NCBI RefSeq assembly: GCF_001435815.1
Contig: NZ_AZFV01000002.1
Span: 62,001 to 126,000 of the forward strand
Origin: Companilactobacillus nantensis DSM 16982
GTDB lineage: Bacteria; Bacillota; Bacilli; Lactobacillales; Lactobacillaceae
Reading direction: 5' to 3'
Length of the DNA: 64,000 nucleotides
The notes beneath the pieces are model-generated. The model had not been told where the DNA came from. It ran no database searches and worked only from the letters and a program-made list of their open reading frames with translations. Below are positions 60,388-64,000 of this stretch, piece by piece; within the stretch, counting starts at the first letter, position 1, and the number at the start of each line of letters is the position of its first letter. Made by a program: the position numbers and the translations under genes.

Positions 60388-60981
60388 ATGAAAAGAAATT
60401 ATTGGAAATATGCATTTATCGCGTTAGTAGCAATTATTGTCATTGGTTTAGGCTATATGGGAACGAAAGTTTTGAGTTCTTCAAGTGATAGTTATCAAGT
60501 TTCATCAAAAATTAAAAATCAAAATGCCAAAGTTTTTACCGTTAATATGGATAAACAAGAAGCTAATAAAATGGCACAATATTATTTAAAGAACACTTTG
60601 AATGATGGTAAGACTGATTATCAATTGATTTTGAAGAAGGATGCTGAATTAACTGGTTCCATTGCCTTTTTAGGTGCTAAAATACATTTTACAATCTTAA
60701 TGCAACCATATGCCAAAACTAATGGGGATGTTCTTTTAAAAGCAAAAGAGATGAAGATCGGTGACTTATCATTGCCAATCTCTTTCGTAATGAATTATAT
60801 TAAGAATAGTTTTAAAACACCTGAATGGGTTAGTATCGATGGCAAACAAAAGACAATTCTCTTGAAATTTACTAAGTTTACAACCAAAGAGGGATATGGT
60901 ATTCGTGCTAAGAAAATCGATTTGCAAAATAACAAATTGTCCTTTGAAGTAATGAATAGTAAAATTACGGATAATCAGTAG
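60388..60981 (+). CDS. ypmS: YpmS-like membrane-anchored protein
   Basis: A 197-residue protein of the YpmS (DUF2140) family. ATG 60388 (MKRNYWKYAF) follows the ypmR stop by two bases. An AAAGGAG lies 17 bases upstream, so coupling is likely. One N-terminal membrane helix (about 7-26), then an extracellular domain (TVNMDKQEANKMAQYYLKNT, ITVLMQPYAKT-like strands). It may help a lipid process with YpmR. Function not established. Confidence 0.84.
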   Translation: MKRNYWKYAFIALVAIIVIGLGYMGTKVLSSSSDSYQVSSKIKNQNAKVFTVNMDKQEANKMAQYYLKNTLNDGKTDYQLILKKDAELTGSIAFLGAKIHFTILMQPYAKTNGDVLLKAKEMKIGDLSLPISFVMNYIKNSFKTPEWVSIDGKQKTILLKFTKFTTKEGYGIRAKKIDLQNNKLSFEVMNSKITDNQ

Positions 60982-60993
60982 GAAGGAATTAAT

Positions 60994-61218
60994 ATGAGAC
61001 GCAGTTTTTACGAGTTTTTAATGACTCTTCGCAATGCGGAAAGTGTTGAACCAGAAGCAGAGTTTGCGAATAATGCTTTTCACGATACATCTTTTCCAAA
61101 ACAGGAAGAGGATTATCAAAAGTTATCCGAATATTTGGAATTGAATGCGGGTTATTTACCTAGCATGACGATTTTTGATGAAGCTTTTCAAAAGTATCAA
61201 GAAATAGATAAAAAATAA
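60994..61218 (+). CDS. yozE: YozE family protein (UPF0346)
   Basis: A 74-residue protein with the YozE_SAM_like fold. The sequence matches well ([40 protein letters not shown]). These small helical proteins are widespread in Firmicutes; the structure is known but the role is not. It starts behind TAGGAAGG, 12 bases after ypmS. Confidence 0.92.
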   Translation: MRRSFYEFLMTLRNAESVEPEAEFANNAFHDTSFPKQEEDYQKLSEYLELNAGYLPSMTIFDEAFQKYQEIDKK

Positions 61219-61241
61219 ATTGACGAAAATAGGTGATGGTA

Positions 61242-62096
61242 ATGGCATTACAGTGGTATCCGGGACATATGAACAAGGCAAAAAACCAAGTACAAGATCG
61301 ACTAAAACTAGTCGACATTGTTTTGGAAATTGTTGACGCAAGACTACCTTTCTCTTCTAGAAACCCCGTATTGGAACAAATTATCGACCAAAAGAAGCAT
61401 ATTATTATTTTGAACAAGTCGGATTTGGCTGATCCTAAGGTTACACGTGACTGGAAAATCAACTTTCAACAAGAAGGAACTAACTCAATTGAACTCGATG
61501 CTAAGCACAACAAGGGCCTTGGTCAAATTAAGAGTATGATTCGTTCAGAGTTATCTGAAAAAATCGAACGCTATGAAAATAATGGTGTTCAAAATTACCG
61601 TATTAAAGCGATGTGTATCGGGATTCCCAACGTTGGAAAGTCGACTATTTTGAATCGTCTTGTTGGGAAAAATGTTGCCGTAACTGGGAATAAACCTGGT
61701 GTGACAAAGAATCAAAATTGGTTGAAGACAAGTATCGGTATCGATCTTTTGGATACACCAGGTATACTTTGGCCTAAGATCGATGATCCTAAGGTAGGGA
61801 TGAAATTGGCTCTATCTGGCGCTATCAAGGATAAAATCTATGCACCTGATGATGTAGCTATTTATGCTTTAAACTTCCTTGAGACGCACTATATGGACCA
61901 ATTACAGGAAGCCTATGGGTTGACTAATGCCGATATCTTCAATCATACGACACCAGAGTTGTTGATGAACCTGACACAAAAGTTTGGTTACAGAGATGAC
62001 TATGATCGAGCTTCACGTCGAATCATTGATGATGTTCGTAAGTTGAAACTGGGTCGTTTAACGTTTGACGTTCCCGGGGAGTTTTATGAAGAATAA
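61242..62096 (+). CDS. rbgA: Ribosome biogenesis GTPase RbgA (YlqF)
   Basis: A 284-residue GTPase with circular permutation: G4 (NKSD) comes before G1 ([14 protein letters not shown]) and G3 (DTPG). N-terminal WYPGHMNKAKNQVQDRLKLV with the catalytic His after Gly. The C-terminal domain (DYDRASRRIIDDVRKLKLGR) binds 23S rRNA. It is needed for late 50S assembly with L16 and other proteins. ATG 61242 (MALQWYPGHM) follows AGGTGATGG; earlier ATGs at 61233 and 61236 are poor. It overlaps rnhB by 11 bases. Confidence 0.96.
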   Translation: MALQWYPGHMNKAKNQVQDRLKLVDIVLEIVDARLPFSSRNPVLEQIIDQKKHIIILNKSDLADPKVTRDWKINFQQEGTNSIELDAKHNKGLGQIKSMIRSELSEKIERYENNGVQNYRIKAMCIGIPNVGKSTILNRLVGKNVAVTGNKPGVTKNQNWLKTSIGIDLLDTPGILWPKIDDPKVGMKLALSGAIKDKIYAPDDVAIYALNFLETHYMDQLQEAYGLTNADIFNHTTPELLMNLTQKFGYRDDYDRASRRIIDDVRKLKLGRLTFDVPGEFYEE

Positions 62097-62859
62097 ATAC
62101 ACGATTAAAGATGCTAAAGAAATACTGAATGATGATGAAGTTAGTCAATCATTATTAACTGAGTTATCAGAAGATTCTCGGAGTGGTATTAAAAAGTTAT
62201 TAGAGCAATATTATAAGAAGCAAAAAAAGCACCAGGAACTAATTACCCGTTTTCATCAAAAAGAGTTCTTGGAAAAACCATTTTGGGATAATGGTGCTGA
62301 TGTCGCTGGAGTAGATGAAGTTGGTAGAGGACCGTTAGCTGGACCAGTTGTCACAGCTGCGGTTATTTTGCCACCCGATAATACGCTTTATGAAGTAGAT
62401 GATTCGAAAAAATTGTCTAGTTCTAAACGTGATGAACTTTACAAGCAAATTTGCGACCAAGCGGTTGACATTAGTGTTGGCGTGGGTAGTCCTGAATTGA
62501 TCGACACGCAAAATATCTATCATGCAACGGAACTTACAATGCGCGATGCCATTAATGGCTTGTATTTGAAACCTGATCATATTTTAGTTGATGCGATGAC
62601 TATACCAGTTGACATCCCACAGACAAAATTGATTAAAGGTGATTCCAAGTCATTGAGCATTGGTGCGGCCAGTATCGTTGCTAAAGTGGCTCGTGATCGA
62701 CTGATGACTATGTACAATCATCTTTATCCTGAATTTGGCTTTGAAAATAACGATGGTTATGGAACAAAACAACATTTAGAAGCATTGGAAAAAGTTGGTC
62801 GGACAAAAATTCATCGTTTGAGTTTCGCACCGGTTAAAAAAATTCATAAATTGTATTAA
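62086..62859 (+). CDS. rnhB: Ribonuclease HII
   Basis: A 257-residue enzyme that cuts RNA in RNA-DNA hybrids, including single ribonucleotides in DNA. ATG 62086 (MKNKYTIKDAKEIL) lies behind GGGGAG. The catalytic region is DVAGVDEVGRGPLAGPVVTA (Asp, Glu), then DHILVDAM and the GDSKSLSIGAASIVAKVARD stretch with the final Asp. The 75-residue N-terminal extension is usual in Firmicutes. rbgA-rnhB is a conserved pair. Confidence 0.96.
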   Translation: MKNKYTIKDAKEILNDDEVSQSLLTELSEDSRSGIKKLLEQYYKKQKKHQELITRFHQKEFLEKPFWDNGADVAGVDEVGRGPLAGPVVTAAVILPPDNTLYEVDDSKKLSSSKRDELYKQICDQAVDISVGVGSPELIDTQNIYHATELTMRDAINGLYLKPDHILVDAMTIPVDIPQTKLIKGDSKSLSIGAASIVAKVARDRLMTMYNHLYPEFGFENNDGYGTKQHLEALEKVGRTKIHRLSFAPVKKIHKLY

Positions 62860-62866
62860 AATGAAG

Positions 62867-62906
62867 CATCACTTCCGTATTTTTTAATTAAGGGAGTGAT
62901 GTTTTT
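62867..62906 (+). terminator. rnhB terminator that includes the dprA ribosome site
   Basis: CATCACTTCC (62867-62876) pairs with GGGAGTGATG (62892-62901) over 10 bp, one G-T pair, followed by TTTTTC. The right arm contains the dprA Shine-Dalgarno AAGGGAGTG. Confidence 0.8.
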
Positions 62907-62909
62907 CTT

Positions 62910-63728
62910 ATGAATGAATTGACAGAATTTTTAATCAGATGCAGAATGACTGGCATGGTGTCCAATCAGATAATGTTAAAAATTACAAAAATTTCAATAA
63001 ATAGTGCTAGTCTAGAGACTGAGGCTTGTTATTTTTTGAAAGAAACCTTTGGGTTTGAAAAATATAATCAGTTTCTACTATTATTAGGACACGAACCTGA
63101 AAAGTTACCGGCAGCGATTAATTATCTTGACGAGGAGTATCCACAACTCTTAAGAACTATTTATAATCCACCGGCACTCTTGTTTTTTTCAGGAAAGATT
63201 GCTTTACTTAAAACTGATTGTATTGCCATCGTCGGTGCTCGAGAAGCGACAAATTATAGTTATCGTTGCATTGGCGGGCTTGTCCCACGTTTAGTAAATC
63301 GTTATACTATTGTGAGCGGTTTAGCAAAAGGTGTCGATTCTTGGGCGCATCAACATACGCTCAAGAATAATGGACAAACAATCGCAGTCACTGCCTGTGG
63401 TCTGGATTTGGTTTACCCCCAAGAAAATCTTGATTTACAGGACCAAATTATGAATAATGGTTTGGTAATCAGTGAATATCCGCCGCAGACTAAGGCCCAA
63501 AGATTTCATTTCCCCCAAAGAAATCGAATTATTGCTGGCTTGAGTCAAAAAGTAATCATTACCGAAGCTCGTAAAAGAAGTGGCGCGTTGATTACCACGG
63601 ATTTAGCTTTAGAAAATAATCGTGAAGTTATGGCGATTCCTGGTCCCATTGATCGGTCTTTGTCGGTTGGTTGTAACCGGTTAATCGAAGAAGGGGCCAC
63701 GCCATTGATCAACTTCAATAATGTATAA
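62910..63728 (+). CDS. dprA: DNA-processing protein DprA
   Basis: A 272-residue protein that loads RecA on incoming single-stranded DNA during transformation. The Rossmann-like core is clear: CIAIVGAREATNYSYRCIGG, VSGLAKGVDSWAHQHTLK, FPQRNRIIAGLSQKVIITEA and REVMAIPGPIDRSLSVGCNR. The N-terminal ~60 residues are the SAM-like helical part. The C-terminal winged-helix domain of longer DprA proteins is absent, as is normal for many lactobacilli. ATG is 11 bases from its ribosome site, which lies in a hairpin. Confidence 0.94.
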   Translation: MNELTEFLIRCRMTGMVSNQIMLKITKISINSASLETEACYFLKETFGFEKYNQFLLLLGHEPEKLPAAINYLDEEYPQLLRTIYNPPALLFFSGKIALLKTDCIAIVGAREATNYSYRCIGGLVPRLVNRYTIVSGLAKGVDSWAHQHTLKNNGQTIAVTACGLDLVYPQENLDLQDQIMNNGLVISEYPPQTKAQRFHFPQRNRIIAGLSQKVIITEARKRSGALITTDLALENNREVMAIPGPIDRSLSVGCNRLIEEGATPLINFNNV

Positions 63729-63768
63729 ATTTAAATCGTTAATTTTAAAATTCTTTCGAGAGTTTAAG

Positions 63769-63797
63769 TTGACAAAATAAAAAATCTGTGATTAATA
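63769..63797 (+). promoter_or_regulatory. topA promoter
   Basis: TTGACA (63769-63774), 17-bp spacer, TTAATA (63792-63797; TAATAT at 63793-63798 is an alternative). It lies about 45 bases before the topA start. Confidence 0.7.
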
Positions 63798-63841
63798 TAT
63801 TGACAGTTTTAATTGAGCCATTTGGAAAGGAGCACTATTAC

Positions 63842-64000
63842 GTGCCATCAACTAAACAAAAAAATTTGGTGATTGTGGAATCACCTTCAAAAGCAAAAAC
63901 AATTGAAAAATATTTGGGACGTAATTATCACGTAGTTGCTAGTTTAGGTCACGTTCGAGATTTGCCTAAGAGTCAAATGGGTGTCGATATCGAACATGAT
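63842..64000 (+). CDS. topA: DNA topoisomerase I (5' part only)
   Basis: The first 53 codons of a type IA topoisomerase, starting at GTG 63842 behind GAAAGGAGC. The TOPRIM start [19 protein letters not shown] with the catalytic Glu, then [19 protein letters not shown], is diagnostic. The enzyme relaxes negative supercoils. The gene runs off the right edge of the window. dprA-topA is the standard order in Firmicutes. Confidence 0.96.
   Translation, partial: MPSTKQKNLVIVESPSKAKTIEKYLGRNYHVVASLGHVRDLPKSQMGVDIEHD

Noticed and set aside
1-64000. CRISPR array, restriction-modification or known defence island
   Set aside because: No regularly spaced repeat series, cas genes, methyltransferase or nuclease pairs were seen anywhere in the window.

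Overview
The window looks like the chromosome of a low-GC lactic acid bacterium of the family Lactobacillaceae. The evidence is the AT-rich DNA, strong AGGAGG-type ribosome binding sites, and a Lactobacillus-like gene order (ABC-F, thyA, dfrA, hlyIII, degV, ypmR, ypmS, yozE, rbgA, rnhB, dprA, topA). The genus is less certain; Companilactobacillus is a guess. About 60% of the window, from before base 1 to about 38.36 kb, is a tailed siphovirus prophage. The rest is host core genome. PROPHAGE. Minus-strand lysogeny module (1-3208): a DUF1828-type protein cut by the window edge, a DUF6978-like protein, a remnant of an Ltp-type lipoprotein, a DUF5067-like lipoprotein, an ImmA-type metalloprotease and a CI/ImmR-like repressor. 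A compact promoter/operator region (3230-3320) separates these from cro. The early module (3349-12551) is rightward, except for one leftward membrane-protein gene (3968-4492). It carries HTH regulators, an Erf annealing protein, a DnaD-like initiator, SSB, a BRO/KilAC antirepressor, many small hypothetical genes, a truncated tyrosine-recombinase-like protein and an ArpU-type late regulator. A roughly 450-base largely non-coding late leader (12552-13006) holds tandem 22-bp repeats, a promoter-like site, a tRNA-like fold and a strong terminator. Packaging and head genes (TerS, TerL, SPP1-like portal, minor head, scaffold, capsid, connectors) run 13383-21445. Tail genes (tube, Ig-like ORF, two assembly proteins, tape measure, Dit, Tal, baseplate, fibre) run 21459-36615. 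Holin and GH25 endolysin follow at 36658-38197, then a terminator and a candidate attachment/arm-site region. The integrase is not in the window and presumably lies to the left. HOST GENOME. An FMN riboswitch controls ribU (38684-39424). Next come a LysM membrane protein, cmk, der (with no rpsA between them), hup and a TPR protein. A tyrosine-type T-box (specifier UAC) precedes a 37-residue ORF and an NhaC-family transporter. A five-gene Ugp-like ABC operon with a metallophosphoesterase suggests uptake and hydrolysis of glycerophosphodiesters or glycerol phosphate. Then cca, two hypotheticals, a Uup/YfmR-type ABC-F protein, thyA-dfrA, the leftward hemolysin III gene, degV, the ypmR/ypmS pair, yozE, rbgA, rnhB, dprA and the start of topA. 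MOST UNUSUAL POINTS. These are the late leader with its tRNA-like element; a perfect 14-bp inverted repeat inside terS that may be the pac site; four SLAP/SH3-like repeats inserted in the tail-tip protein; about six 41-residue repeats in the tape measure; matching C-terminal tails on neighbouring tail genes; and a GH25 endolysin whose first catalytic Asp position is Tyr.
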